In this document: positions 1-11,281 of the stretch, piece after piece
How the letters are laid out: each line of letters begins with the position of its first letter
Numbering within the stretch: position 1 is the first letter of the stretch
Source: Cryptomeria japonica
Lineage: Eukaryota; Streptophyta; Pinopsida; Cupressales; Cupressaceae
DNA: 64,000 nt
Direction: 5' to 3'
Assembly: GCF_030272615.1 (NCBI RefSeq)
Contig: NC_081408.1
Span: 612,958,977 to 613,022,976, forward strand
Translations under genes and position numbers: made by a program
The notes under the pieces: model-generated
Database searches by the model: none
Seen by the model: only the letters and a program-made list of their open reading frames with translations
Told to the model about the DNA's origin: nothing

Positions 1-1370
1 CATATTTTGATTATCATTGACTTCTTTATCATTATCAATAAGAGAACCTTTAGATTTTTTGAAAGCAATATTTTCTTCAAAGGTGACATCCCTACTTACC
101 TCAATGTACCTTTGACCAGGAATGTAGATGTGAAATGCCTTGGAAGATTCACTATATCCAATAAGGATACCCTTCTTCTCGGAAGGCTCTAACTTAGTCC
201 TCTTTTCCTTTGGCACGTGAACATAGACAGGACTTCCAAAGATCCTTAGGTGGTTGATATCTGGTTTGACTCCAGTGAAAGCTTCCTCAGGAGTTATGTT
301 CTTCAGGACACGGTGAGGGCATCTATTCTGAAAATACATTGCAGTCTTGGATGCTTCAGCCCATAAGAAGGTCTGTAGGTCCTGATCATCAATCATAGCT
401 TTGGCAGCTTCAACAATGGCTCTATTCTTTCGTTTAGCTACACCATTTTGCTGAGGATTGTAGGGAATGCAGAACTCCCTCTTAATTCTTGTTTCTACAC
501 AAAAGTCATTGAAGCCACTTGAGGTGTATTCACCTCCATTGTCAGATCTTAACACTTTAATCCTTTTACCAGACATATTTTCAGCTAGAGCTTTAAATTC
601 TTTAAATCTACTTAACATTTCATCAGATTCTTTAGATTTTAGAAAGTAAATCCAAGTCTTTCTAGAAAAGTAATCTATAAATGTAACATAGTATAGAAAT
701 CCGCTAGGTGAAAGAACATGGGTCCACATAGATCAGAACAAGTGCTAATTTTTCCTTAGCTCTACTTTCACTTTTATGAAATGGACTTTTAGTGTTCTTA
801 CCTAATGCACAACCTTTGCAAGCATCATCATGAAATTGATTAAGTTTAGGCATAACTTTAACCATCTTTTCAAGTGAAGGAAGTGGCTAATAGTGAAGAT
901 GACCGAGCCTTCTATGCCATAGCTCGCTAGATTCAGGAGCTTCATGAATGAGTGCTTGAATGGGGTTAGCTGAAAGCTTATACAAACTATCATATCTATT
1001 TCCAATAACACGAGCATATTTAATACTAGATTTCTTAGGCCATGCAAGTACTTTACCCTCAAAAAATGCTATTTGATAACCTTTATCTTCTAGGGCAGAA
1101 ATAGAAATTAAATTCCTCTTAATTCCAGGGACAAATAAAATATCACTAAGATGCAAGGACGTGCCAGATTCTAAATTTAAAGAAGTGCTACCAAAACCTC
1201 TTACCGAATACTGAGCATCATCACCAATTACCACATGAAGGTTGGACTCTTTCTCCATCAGGTCTGAGAGATGCTCTCGATATCTCGTGATGTGTCTAGA
1301 TGCACCACTGTCATCAACCAAGTGTTACTATCGGTTGGCACATTGCTGGATAAGGCAGAAATGAAGAGAT
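1..1370 (-). pseudogene. Ty1/copia protease-integrase (decayed, runs off left edge)
   Basis: Read on the minus strand, this is the part of a copia polyprotein after gag. The aspartic protease motif DDSGASRH lies near 1,296-1,321. The GAG-pre-integrase motif ELWHRRLGHLH follows near 890-930, then the integrase core, with SDNGGEYTS near 530 and NPQQNGVAKRKNR near 415-455. Known family function: the protease cleaves the polyprotein and the integrase inserts the cDNA. Breaks seen: an in-frame stop directly after the GAG-pre motif, frame loss around 650-800, and AAA (Lys, 433-435) where copia integrases have the third catalytic acid (normally GVAERKN). The sequence continues past base 1, so RT and RNase H would lie outside the window. 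Copia assignment is firm; lineage is not resolved. Confidence 0.9.
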
Positions 1371-1403
1371 GGTCTTCATTATCCTCTGAGTTTGCAACTT
1401 CAT

Positions 1404-2201
1404 TCAGGTTGGCCTCTCCTTGCATGGGCAGATTCTGACATTCTTTGGCATAATGTCCAAACTTGTCGCATCACGTGAAAGATCCCTTGGCTTCTTCCTT
1501 GAATCGAAAGCAAGAGGTCTGAAGTCTCTATCTCTTTTGAAGTTGTTCTTCTTCCAATGGCCTCCCTTTCTTCTAACATGTTGAGATGCAAGCACATGTT
1601 GATCTCCTCCATGAGAGCCTTTAAGCATTTCTCTGGCAGCAAGGCATGACTCCTCTTGAATGCAATCTGACTGGAGGCGATCGAAGGAAGGGAATTCAGC
1701 TCTTCCACTTATGCTTTGAATGAAAGGATCCCAAGAGTCAGGAAGACCATTCAAAGCAATCATGACAATGTCCTTGTCCACAACCTCGTTTCCAATGGCA
1801 CTGAGTTGGTCCTTCAATTCTGAAATCTTCATGAAGGAGGACATGACTGAATCTCCGTTGCTCATTTTGACTTGAAGAAGTTGCTGCCTCAATGTAAGTA
1901 TTCGGCTGATGTTGTTGATCTCATATATCCCTTCAAGATGTTTAAACATCTCTTGGGCTGTCTTCAGTTTGGAGATAACTGGAACAAGATGATCCTTCAC
2001 GGAATCAATAAGGAACTTCTTTGCCTTGAGAGCATTCTTCTGGAATTGCTTAAGTTCTTCCGGATCCGAAGGTTCAGTCAGATCCTTGTCTTCCACAAAC
2101 TGTAACTCCAATTCTTCAAGAGCAAGGAGGACACGAACCTTCCATGATGTAAAATTGAGGGCACCTTCAAGTCTGTCCTCTACTTTCAGACCTATAACCA
2201 T
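1404..2201 (-). pseudogene. Ty1/copia gag (UBN2-type) of the same element
   Basis: This is a minus-strand reading frame of about 265 codons. It begins MVIGLKVEDRLEGALNFTSW, the typical start of plant copia gag with the conserved W of the UBN2/Retrotran_gag family. The middle has the usual LRQQLLQVKM and LNGLPDSWDPF motifs. The terminal zinc knuckle survives only in another frame as CDKFGHYAKEC near 1,445-1,480; a stop stands where its first Cys should be. A frameshift therefore separates the knuckle from the main ORF. The start lies about 70 bases after the PBS, as expected. It is homologous to the gag remnant at 29,222-30,034, so the two elements belong to related lineages. Confidence 0.9.
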
Positions 2202-2272
2202 CTTGCAAAACTAAAACAGCAAACTGAAAGTGAAGTACAACTAATAATCTGATTATTTTGAATGAACCTAAA

Positions 2273-2284
2273 GCTCTGATACCA
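2273..2284 (-). promoter_or_regulatory. Primer binding site (initiator tRNA-Met type)
   Basis: The minus strand reads TGGTATCAGAGC, the standard plant copia PBS complementary to the 3' end of initiator tRNA-Met. It directly abuts the LTR end at 2,285 and fixes the element as minus-strand oriented. Confidence 0.9.
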
Positions 2285-2984
2285 TGTTAATTTTAAGCAA
2301 TCAGTTGTTGATTTAAGCAATTAGATTATAATCAGACTGTGAATGAACAGTAACAGCAATAAAACATAAGACAAAAGACACCAATACCTTGGGAAAACCT
2401 CCCTCCTGGAGGTGAAAAACTCAGCCTCAAATACAATATGTATTATCTCAAATGTAGGCAATTACAAGGCAATACACTTATCTCAGATTGCTGTTCAATA
2501 TATCAATGAAGCTTGCAGCCCTTATCAACAGCGGATGGATAGGAAGATCAACAGCAGATGTATAAGGTCAGATTCGCACAATAGAAGTCTACTTCGCCAC
2601 AATCAACCTTGAAGATTTCACACGATAGACTTGTATGAGTTCGCTTGAGTGAAGGAGAGATCGTTGCTTGGAGAGCAGATAACATTTGCATGAGATAATG
2701 TGATTGTGTAATGACTTTGTTTGTTGTTATATTTATATCCCATCTTTGGTGCCAACCCTCAAGTCGGCTTGCATCTAATTTATTGATTTATATTCATTTA
2801 TTGCCTTTCACGTTAAAAATTTGGGTCCAACCCAAAGCTACAATTAAGTGTCTCCACGTTACAAGTTTGGGTCCAGCCCAAAGTTACAATTGATTGCCTC
2901 CACGTTACATGATTGGGTCCAGCCCAAGGTAATTCGATTTGCATAAGAGATAATACATTTGTATTTATAATGCAATAATCAGGT
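2285..2984 (-). repeat. 5' LTR of the left copia element
   Basis: The LTR starts TGTTAATTTTAAG next to the PBS. It resembles the LTRs at 27,751 and 30,122, including the CCTCC..GGAGG segment near 2,399-2,412. A minus-strand TATA box (TATAAATA) lies near 2,738-2,752. The outer edge is uncertain: I place it where gypsy integrase sequence begins (about 2,984), but no partner LTR is in the window to confirm it. Confidence 0.7.
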
Positions 2985-3273
2985 ATCCGAGCTAGCTATT
3001 ATTTTCAACACAATCATGCTGCCATTTAGAGTTGAGAAAACATTGATGAAGTCCATGGAAATAGATTCCCATGGGCGAAAAGGCACCTGTAATAGTTGAT
3101 AACTTGATATAGACAAATATTTCCATTGGACAGCATAGACTGACCAAAGAGAAAGCACTGATGGATGTAATCCTGAACCTGCCTCTACACAAAAGGCTGA
3201 TAAACCAACCATTGAAGGTGTTGCAAAGTCTAAACCAACCATTGAAGGTGTTGCAAAGTCTAATGTGCCCCAA
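2979..3273 (-). pseudogene. Ty3/gypsy integrase fragment
   Basis: The minus-strand translation contains LLQVPFRPWESISMDFIN, the hallmark of gypsy integrases where the zinc-binding region meets the catalytic core; the D in SMDFI is the first catalytic acid. The rest of the core is missing. Order and strand fit with the RT remnant at 4,505-5,030 and the gag remnant at 6,650-7,135, so all three probably come from one minus-strand element. The upstream end contains a 30-bp tandem duplication. Too degraded to encode anything. Confidence 0.75.
3201..3260. repeat. 30-bp tandem duplication (two identical units)
   Basis: The unit beginning TAAACCAACCATTGAAGG occurs at 3,201-3,230 and again at 3,231-3,260 without a difference, inside the integrase remnant. 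Confidence 0.95.
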
Positions 3274-3316
3274 AATCTCTATCTTAGAAGGATGAGTATG
3301 TTTCCTTTAGCAAATG

Positions 3317-3611
3317 TGTAATAACCCACTCTACACAACCCAAAAAAATTCCGTCTATTTTTTTTTTTGAAATCACTTATTCTTAATTGTGTTTGATTCA
3401 ATCGCATACTCAGGAACATCTATCCAAACGAGATAGGCATCCATCCAACCGGGATGAGCATCTAACCATACGGGTCAGGCATCTGTCCATACGGGACAGG
3501 GGTTTCATCTATCCAATTTGGGATAGGCATCTACCCAAACAGGGTAGGCATCTATTCACAAGAATAGGATATGCTCTAGCCATATCCTATTATGTAGAGT
3601 GGGTTATTACA
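3317..3611 (+). mobile_element. Short LTR (295 bp) with perfect 18-bp inverted ends
   Basis: The segment starts TGTAATAACCCACTCTAC and ends GTAGAGTGGGTTATTACA, an exact 18-base inverted repeat with TG..CA ends. A PBS-like TGGTATCAGGGCC follows two bases later, which argues for a 5' LTR rather than a DNA transposon. I found no second copy in the window, so the 3' LTR is lost or too diverged. The small size suggests a non-autonomous (TRIM-like) element. Half of the LTR is the hairpin array listed separately. Confidence 0.7.
3420..3573. repeat. Tandem array of eight short hairpins inside the LTR
   Basis: Units of about 15-30 bp share the lead GCATCTA and each forms its own stem. Stems: CTATC/GATAG (3,420-3,436), CATCC/GGATG (3,442-3,456), CTAACC/GGGTCAG with one mismatch (3,462-3,478), CTGTCC/GGACAG (3,483-3,499), CTATCC/GGATAG (3,509-3,526), CTACCC/GGGTAG (3,531-3,547), CTATTC/GAATAG (3,552-3,567), GGATATG/CATATCC (3,567-3,587). 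The stems differ from each other but stay self-complementary. Confidence 0.9.
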
Positions 3612-3613
3612 TG

Positions 3614-3626
3614 TGGTATCAGGGCC
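3614..3626 (+). promoter_or_regulatory. Primer binding site after the 295-bp LTR
   Basis: TGGTATCAGGGCC matches the tRNA-Met type PBS (usual TGGTATCAGAGC) except near its end. It lies two bases from the LTR end, the same spacing as in the element at 8,306-12,127. Confidence 0.7.
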
Positions 3627-4504
3627 ACTTTCTAATATGATATTGAAACTAAAAAATATTTCCAAGATTATTCTATCACAAGAAAAAAAAACATATTCCC
3701 CTTTTTTTTTTCAAAAGTTTAGCATACATTATATAGAAAAGGTGCACCATTTCCACTATCGAAAGCATTAATTGATATTAGAGATTCTTTTCCAAAATTG
3801 TCTTCATGCAAAATTGATTGATAGGATAGTGGGGGTTACATGCATATTAAATTTGAATTTGAAATTCTTTCATGCAAGATTATTCCTTACAACTTGTCAT
3901 AGTGGCGGTTGCATTTGACCATGCATCTAAAATCTAAATTCAAAATTTGCTTCTAGAATCTTCTCATTTTCTCCTACAACATGTGCTTGATTAATATGTT
4001 GAATAAATAAATTTATGTCCTTATGAGTGAGTCACCACTTATTAATTCTTCTTTTAAAATAAATTCCGCCCTTATTCAATTTCCATCAAGAAATATAAAC
4101 TTCCAAATAGGTTTACGACCTCAAGAGTGTGTCCCACTATTTAATTATTATTTTTATTTAAAATAGCTTCAACCCCATTCTATTTATCATTTCTCAACAT
4201 TACTCATGAAATTCAAAACAATAGTAATAAGCATAGTTGTAGTAGCAGTAGTGATAATAATAATAATAATAATAATAACAACAAGTTATATCAATGTCCA
4301 AAAAGAGGGTTATGACAAAATGTTTGCAAGAAGGGCCAAGCACTATCCTGTAAACTGCAACCAAGAAAAGGCATTTATTTCACCACTGTTGGTTAGTTAC
4401 TGCAAAGCTTCAACGATGAGACCTAGTTAAGAATCGATGGAGTATAAACATTTCCTTTCATCATAGGTTATAGATGTGTAGTAGACGTAAGCAACCAAAA
4501 GGAT
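3627..4504. other. No gene seen; contains a (TAA)n microsatellite
   Basis: AT-rich DNA that should include the internal part of the small LTR element. A TAA/TAG trinucleotide run occupies about 4,215-4,280. No domain was recognised on either strand. Confidence 0.6.
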
Positions 4505-5030
4505 GACAATTAAGAAGATCCACAACTTTGTCAGTCATGATATGTATCACATATTTACTAGTCAGTAACAGATTTGCTACGATGGGAATTGAAAAATCAT
4601 TCATGATATGCATGAATATGGAAGATGCATTGAAAGTCCAGAAGGCATATCCAATCACTCATAGATTCCATGGTCTTGAAATCCATCTTTGAAACATCAC
4701 AAAGCTCACATCTGTATCTAGTGTTATCCATAAATACAATCAAGCTTGGCATTGTACTTGGCACCAGGAAGATGATCTAAACGATTATTGATCTTGGAAA
4801 GCTGGAATCAATTCTACATAGTGATTTGCTTATTGAGAGCATGATAATATCAATAGGTGATTCACCACTCTTTGGCACAGCTAGAGCAAGATATTCATAA
4901 GGAGGCGTGTTGGTTTGGATCTCTCCCTCTTCAATCAATGGCTTGTTTTGCACTCTTATCTCAGCACTCTCAATTATTGTAGTGCAGTAAGGTTGGCAAC
5001 TTAGAACATAGTACAAGCTCAAAGGACTGT
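4505..5030 (-). pseudogene. Ty3/gypsy reverse transcriptase remnant
   Basis: Minus-strand pieces in several frames follow the order of a gypsy RT. EEGEIQTNTPPYEYLALAVP (near 4,880-4,940) matches the segment ahead of the RT palm. NNRLDHLPGAKYNAKLD (near 4,735-4,785) corresponds to the usual DDLLDQLxGAKYFSKID motif. FKTMESMSDW (near 4,660-4,690) and ASSIFMHIMND (near 4,585-4,625) match AFKT..YEW and NAPSTFMRIMND. The YxDD catalytic box was not found. Several frameshifts and stops separate the pieces. Recognition rests on motif order, so the call is good at family level only. Confidence 0.7.
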
Positions 5031-6649
5031 TAAATGGGTCTCAACGAAAGAAACCCTTTAGACTCAAAAATATTAGAATATGCATCAAGCAGCAATTTAA
5101 CTGCGTCATGTGGAAGCTTGTCAATATTGTCAATTTAACTATTATTCCGATCCCTAACTCAAAGCTGTTTTGAACCCTAGCGTTCGAGCACACAAACCTA
5201 AGGATAGAAACTCTTGAATTCATAGGAGGTCAAATGACAAAAACCCTGAAGATCTCACGCACCAAAGGACTAAAACCCTATTGGTCAAAGGAGTGATTCT
5301 CACGCAAAGGTCATTTGTGTCTTAATAGTGGCTTATATTGGCAATATTGTGGGAAAACAGATCAATGAATGATATTAGACCTGTCATGGCAACACATCTC
5401 ATCTTTATCACATCTATGTGATGTGCAGTGAGTTATTGCAGATCCCCAACCGAGCAATTACAGCTTTATGTTGTAGCATTGTTGCAAACTAAGTAGTGTA
5501 GTTACAGTTTATTGTTAGAGCTAGTCAATCATTGTTCTTATTTTTATTGTAGTTGTTGTACTCCAATCAGATATTGTTGTGGTACCAACATTCTATAAAC
5601 CATTTCTGACCTGTTTAATATAAAAACAGTTTGCAGCTTATCTTCTATTATGGGTCCAATTCATGATCTGAGTTATCCATGTAAATGCACAAATGAAACA
5701 GAATTTTATGGGTTTGCTAGATTCGAGTAGAATGTATCAGGATTTGCCATTTTGGGGCCCAAATAGTAAAGTATAAAGCATAATAATAGGATATCAAAGT
5801 TGTTGTGTAAACATAAATATAATCTAGGGTTTTGTAAGGTCTGGTTTTACATATTCCCTAGCTGTTAATGATCCAGGTAAACATTGATACAAATTTAGGG
5901 TTTGGATGGTTCCAATTTAAATATTTTTAAGTCTACTAAAATTATTTACCATAAATTTAGCTCGGGACATTACAATGTATCAGTGAGTTGTACTAGGCAA
6001 CCGAAGTTCATCTAGCAATGTTTGTAAAATTATTTACCATAAATTTAGCTCTAACAATCACAATGCATCAATGAGTTGTACTTGGAAACCGAAGTTCATC
6101 TAGCAATGTTTGTAAAATCAAGTTCTCGACATTGCCATTGTTAATGGATAAGCTCTACCAATCTATTATTCATTTGACAATTCCAAGTTAGCAAAGATTC
6201 ACTATTGTTGAAAAACTAGTCATTGGCCATGGGAATGAGCAAAGGATGAGAAGTGCTGGAAACATCCATCCAAATCTTGAAATCTCCATATTGTGAGGTT
6301 TTCTCAACAAGAAGCATTGCCTTCTTTGATTTTGGGATACAAAATTCATCAATAGCAGGTCAGCACAGTACATCTTTCCATTGTCACATAACAAAACTGA
6401 ACCCTTAATGGATACATCAAGTAATAAACATTCCTTCCTTAATAATGAATGGGCAACATGAGGAGCATTAGAAAGGGTAGATGATAAAGAGTAACTATTC
6501 CTATGAAAAAAAAATGATTCAACTTTGACAGTACCTTATAGTATTTAGATTACAAAATTTGCTAGAACACATTGCCCTAAAGAAGTGATGGTAAAGAGCT
6601 CTATCTCCTATCAGAAATGAGAAAATTAATGTTGAGAAAAATATGATAC
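5031..6649. other. Unassigned, probably interior of the decayed gypsy element
   Basis: The stretch lies between the gag and RT remnants of the minus-strand gypsy element and should hold its protease region, but no motif could be read. It contains the 88-bp tandem duplication listed next. Confidence 0.5.
5938..6117. repeat. 88-bp tandem duplication
   Basis: The segment starting ATTATTTACCATAAATTTAG recurs with a period of 88 bases (5,941 and 6,029). The copies differ at several positions, so the duplication is not recent. Confidence 0.85.
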
Positions 6650-7135
6650 ATATTACAAACAACTCATCAACATCATGTACCTCCAACTTTATAAAGAGGC
6701 AACTGAATTAATGTATTGCTAGATTGATTGGTCAAATGCCCAGTGAAGGTGGAACCGTTGTGCCCATTACTCTTCTTTGTATGTGGGGATAAAATTGTGC
6801 CCTAATAGCCACTCTGAAATCTGTCCTAATATCAATTTTTGGTTGCTGTGTTGCCTTGATAAGAGGGAGAAGAGATTGGCACCTAGTAAGGCATTATCAT
6901 TCATATGGACCTCAACAATCATGATTTGTCGTGGCTTTGTGAAATTTGAGTCTTGAAATAGACTACCAAATTGGTCTGCAAGCAAGTAACTTGTTCCCAT
7001 CAATTGTGCCATCAAAATGGGAATGCACATCTTGGCATCCAATCTAACAGAAGATTGGACAATTGGGTCATTTAAGGGAATCAAATTGGTGATCCGTTGT
7101 TGTCCCATGACTTGTTGCATCATGCACATCATCTA
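6650..7135 (-). pseudogene. Ty3/gypsy gag remnant
   Basis: In two minus-strand frames the core of a Retrotrans_gag domain can be followed. HFDGTIDGNKLLA (near 6,980-7,025) corresponds to the conserved PxFDGTxDxxKLxxW start. Then come GANLFSLLSRQHSNQKLIL and a segment ending in YKEE, near 6,770-6,900. Just downstream another frame shows EE, stop, WAQRFHL, like the common YKEEQW motif of this family. Frameshifts and stops interrupt it. It is the 5'-most part of the element whose RT and integrase remnants lie to the left. Confidence 0.65.
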
Positions 7136-8235
7136 CAACATAAGTTGTTATCATTGGTTGCGGAGCTCTAAGGTGCACAATTTTAACAAGTCATGGTTCT
7201 AGGTGGACCTTTGGGAACTCTAAGAATTATTTGTGACTTTGGAGAACTAAAAAGTGCAATAAAAATGTTACACTAAAAGAAATCTAAGAAGAAACCCTAT
7301 CTGGGTCCTTTCAAAACCCTTCTTTGATTCATAGCTCTGGTCAAAAGCATTTATCTAATAAAAACAAAAGCCAACACCATAATAAAAAGTTTAAAGGTTC
7401 ATGGTAAAGTTTGAAGAACAATTTGTCAAACAGACTAGTCCTATGTCTAGACCTGCACAGGACCAGATCTTTCACTAAAATTAGGTACTGTTGAGTTTTG
7501 TATGGCTGCACTTATGTTGTTGTTATAGACAACCCTCAGACAGAAGCAGTGGAACATATCTGCACACAGTTAGATCTAATCCTTAAGCATTAACCATAGT
7601 AGAATTTATACAGCATTGACATGGAATCATAAAGGCATAAATGGAATCAACAGGAAAAGCCAAGTGAAAAATTGGGATCTAAATAACAATGAACTTATTG
7701 TCAAAATACATAAATAAACTAGTTTTGTTAGTTCACGTCAAATACAGTGCATATGGATAAAAACAAACATTATGTTATAAAAAATGCTTATTATATAAAA
7801 AAGTATAGGACTTTATATGAAAAGCACATATGGCTGGCCCTAAAATGGAGGTCAGTCTGTCAAGAAACATGACCTAGTAGTTTACAGGTAGCCTTGTCTT
7901 TTTTTGTCTAAACCCTTGTTTGGGTATAAAATTTAAATTAAAAAGAGACGCTCTCATCGTGGTTGAAAAATTAACTTCCAAAACAGAGAAAGCTCAGGAA
8001 AAAATTGAGAACTAAAATAAAAAAATACTAATTGTCAAAATAGAAAAATAAACTACTTTTGTTAGTTCATGTCAAATGCAGTTCATATGGATAAAAATAA
8101 ACACTATAAATCATAAAAAATGATGATTATATGAAAATGTATAAGATTTTTAAAAATCTATTTTACTTTCACCTAAGAAGGTTTATATAAAAGGCAAAGC
8201 ATACATCTGGCCCTAAAATAGTAGGTTGGTCTGTT
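7136..8235. other. No gene seen; diverged internal duplication
   Basis: AT-rich DNA. About 7,665-7,855 and 7,995-8,235 are old copies of one another, sharing ATTGTCAAAATA, TTTTGTTAGTTCA and CTGGCCCTAAAAT in the same order. No coding signal was recognised. Confidence 0.6.
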
Positions 8236-8305
8236 ATGAACAGTATTACAAGACTTGGCGAGTCTAGAGGTGAGTCACCCATGCAAAGTCTCTAGGACTC
8301 TAGAC
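8236..8305 (+). other. Probable subterminal region of the hAT transposon (left piece)
   Basis: Contains CAAGACTTGGCGAGTC and several GAGTC/ACTC motifs. The same motifs resume at 12,128-12,260 after the inserted LTR element (for example AGACTTGGCAAACTCG). Short repeats near the ends are typical of hAT elements, where transposase binds. The true terminus and target duplication were not found. Confidence 0.5.
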
Positions 8306-9147
8306 TGTAATGTCCTTTTTTGGGAGGACACTAAATCTTGTCCAATATACTTGTAGAATTATTGCACGTTATGTATTTTCAGTCTGCTGTGGTGATTTGG
8401 ACAGATTCAATTTGATGTTATTTCCCTCTTTAATGCACAAGTCTGTTGTTTCTATCAATCTGATCTGCTGCCTATACTCAGATATATATATGTGTGTATG
8501 AGAATCTTTTTTATTCCATCAATTCTGATTCTCCGATTATTGATTTAATGTTTCCTCTTCTTTTCCTTCAATGCCTGCTTTATTATTGTTTGCATATTTG
8601 TATTTGTGTTATGATCTCTTTGATAAATGTTCATATCATTCTTCCAGAATTTCTTATAATTCTGATTAAGGTCGGCTCCTAAATCTGCTTTTAATGCTTC
8701 AGATATTTTGTTCTATTCCATGGATCCCTCCTTCTCAAACAAAAAGTTTTCTACTTTATATCCTCCAATGTGATGGAGAGTCACACCTCTTCTTAATGGT
8801 CATAACCTTTCACAAGTACCACCCTTTGAAAGGGTCACAACATTTCATCATTGCTACTCCTTGGAAAGAGTCACTTCCTTATCTTCTTCCCATTAATGCT
8901 TCCTTAATAAGTAATAACTTTGCTCCCCTCTTTCTTCTTTTTTTTTTCTTTTTCCCCAAATGGAGTTCTCCTCTCCCCCTTTTTTATCTCATGTTTGAGG
9001 GAGTCACAACTTTTCATTTCATGCCATTTGACCATTCATTAAACTTAAAAACATTTTAATTATATTAATTTTTATTTTTATTCTTTTATATTTTAATTTA
9101 TTATTATTATTTATTAATAAATCCTATTTCAACAAGGGGACATTACA
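8306..9147 (-). repeat. 3' LTR of the non-coding element
   Basis: 842 bp, very similar to 11,282-12,127 over its whole length, including the TCTTCTTAATGGTCATAACC and CAACAAGGGGACATTACA blocks. It is the 3' LTR because the element reads on the minus strand. Confidence 0.9.
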
Positions 9148-10530
9148 GTCTGCCCTTCCCAAAATTGCTTGTCCTCAAGCAATGTAGGTTTCTAAGAACT
9201 GAATAAATCAACCCTTGGAGATTGGTATTTTTTCTTTAATTTGGTTGACCCAAGGCTTGCACCATACTATGGATATCTCTTTGTGTTAAAGCATGGGTGA
9301 TCTTAACATATATTAGGATGAGGATTAGAAGCATGACACACATCTATGACCTCAAATGCAACTTACATCTTTCTAGTTATCACATCTCTAGAACATATCA
9401 AGTATGAACCAAACACAGAGCATACACATAAAAACACAAAGTATACACAAGAATATACATAAACATGAAGCATACACATGAATATATGCAATCACAGAGT
9501 ATACAAACAAATACACATGTTGTTAGATCCCTTCAGTGGGTCTAACCCTATCTTTCCATTTGAGCCAGAAAATGGGCATAAGCCCAATCTTTCTGCTCCT
9601 AATCCATTTTGAGTTAGAAAGTGGGCCTAATCCCAATCCTTCTGCTCCTAATCCATTTTGAGTCAAAAAGTGGGCCTAACCCCAACCCTTCTGCTCCTAA
9701 TCCATTTCGAGCTAGAAAGTGAGCCTAACCCCAATCTTTTTGCTCCTATTCCAATTTGAGCTAGATAGTGGGCCTATTTCAACAAGGGGACATTACAATC
9801 CTATTTCAACAAAGTGAGCCTAACCCCAATCTTTTATATTTTAATCTATTATTATTAATTATTAATAAATCCTATTTCAACAAGGGGACATTACAGTCCG
9901 CCCTTCCCAAAATTGCTTGTCCTCAAGCAATGTAGGTTTCTAAGAACTGAACAAATCAACCCTTGGATATTAGTATTTTTTCTTTAATTTGGTTGACCCA
10001 AGGCTTAGGCTTGCACCATACTATGGACATCTCTTTGTGTTAAAGCATGGATGATCTTAACATATATTAAGATGAGGATTAGAAGCATGACACACATCTA
10101 TGACCTCAAATGCAACTTACATCTTTCTAGTTATCACATCTCTAGAACATATCAAGTATGAACCATTCACGAAGCATACACATAAAAACACGAAGTATAC
10201 ACAAGAATATACCCAAACATGAAGCATACACATGAATATATGCAGTCACAGAGTATAAAAACAAATACACATATTGTTAGATCCCTTTAGTGGGTCTAAC
10301 CCTATCTTTCCATTTGAGCCAGAAAGTGGGCCTAAGCCCAATCTTTCTGCTCCTAATCCATTTTGAGTTAGAAAGTGGGCCTAATCCCAATCCTTTTGCT
10401 CCTAATCCATTTCGAGTCAGAAAGTGGGCCTAACCCCGACCCTTCTGCTCCTAATCCATTTCAAGCTAGAAAGTGAGCCTAACCCCAATCTTTTTGCTCC
10501 TATTCCAATTTGAGCTAGATAGTGGGCCTA
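9085..10530. repeat. 748-bp internal tandem duplication including an LTR end
   Basis: The last bases of the left LTR plus the adjoining interior recur at an offset of 748 (CATTACA ends at 9,147 and 9,895). The second copy thus carries a stray LTR tail followed by the same PPT-side interior and the same start of the minisatellite. Confidence 0.85.
9560..9790. repeat. 48-49 bp minisatellite, first block
   Basis: About five units of consensus GAGTCAGAAAGTGGGCCTAA plus CCCCAATCCTTCTGCTCC and a short linker. It is the truncated counterpart of the longer block at 10,310-10,960. Confidence 0.9.
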
Positions 10531-10960
10531 ACCCCAATGCTTCTGCTCCTAATCCATTTCGAGTCAGAAATTGGGCCTAACCTCAATCCTTCTGCTCCTA
10601 TTCCAATTCGATCCAGAAAGTGGACCTAACCCCAATCCTTCTACTCCTATTCCAATTTGAGCTAGAAAGTGGGCCTAACCCCAATCCTTCTACTCCATTT
10701 CGAGTCAGAAAGTGGGCCTAACCCCAATCCTTCTACTCCTATTCCATTCCAAGTCAGAAAGTGAGACTAACCCCAATCCTTATGCTCCTAATCCATTTCG
10801 AGTTAGAAAGTGGGCCTAACCCCAATCCTTCTGCTCCTAATCCATTTTGAGTCAAAAAGTGGGCCTAACTCCAATCTTTCTGCTCCTAATCCATTTCGAG
10901 TTAGAAAGTGAGCCTAACCCAAATCTTTCTGCTCTTGTATGCTCATTGATGTGTCGTAAA
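10310..10960. repeat. 48-49 bp minisatellite, main block
   Basis: About thirteen imperfect units of the same consensus. The GTGGGCCTAACCCCA core is the most constant part. Open frames across it are by-products of a unit length near a multiple of three. Confidence 0.9.
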
Positions 10961-11267
10961 CTTTCTCCAATACGCTTCAAACATTTGCTTAATATGTCCC
11001 ATAGATCTTGGGGATGTAGGGGTGCGATAATTACTAGATTGGCTCCTCCACAAAGCTCCATTTGTTTATCGTCCCATCTTCTCCTGCTTGGATGCTTTTA
11101 AGATCTTCCTCATCGTGCCTTGTTTACTTACTTGGATTTCCTTTTGTTTCACCGTTGAACATTGCCTCTATATTACGTAATTGGCTTTCTTCCTTTCTCT
11201 TTCGATAGCCCTTAAAGCTTGTTGACTTAATTGCATTAACTAATTTCCCTCAAGCTAGCAGGAACAA

Positions 11268-11279
11268 GCTCTAATACCA
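11268..11279 (-). promoter_or_regulatory. Primer binding site of the non-coding element
   Basis: The minus strand reads TGGTATTAGAGC, one base from the standard tRNA-Met PBS, two bases from the LTR edge. Confidence 0.8.
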
Positions 11280-11281
11280 CT

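Noticed and set aside
10847-11101. Open plus-strand frame over the end of the minisatellite
   Set aside because: Half is 48-bp repeat units; the rest has no family resemblance.
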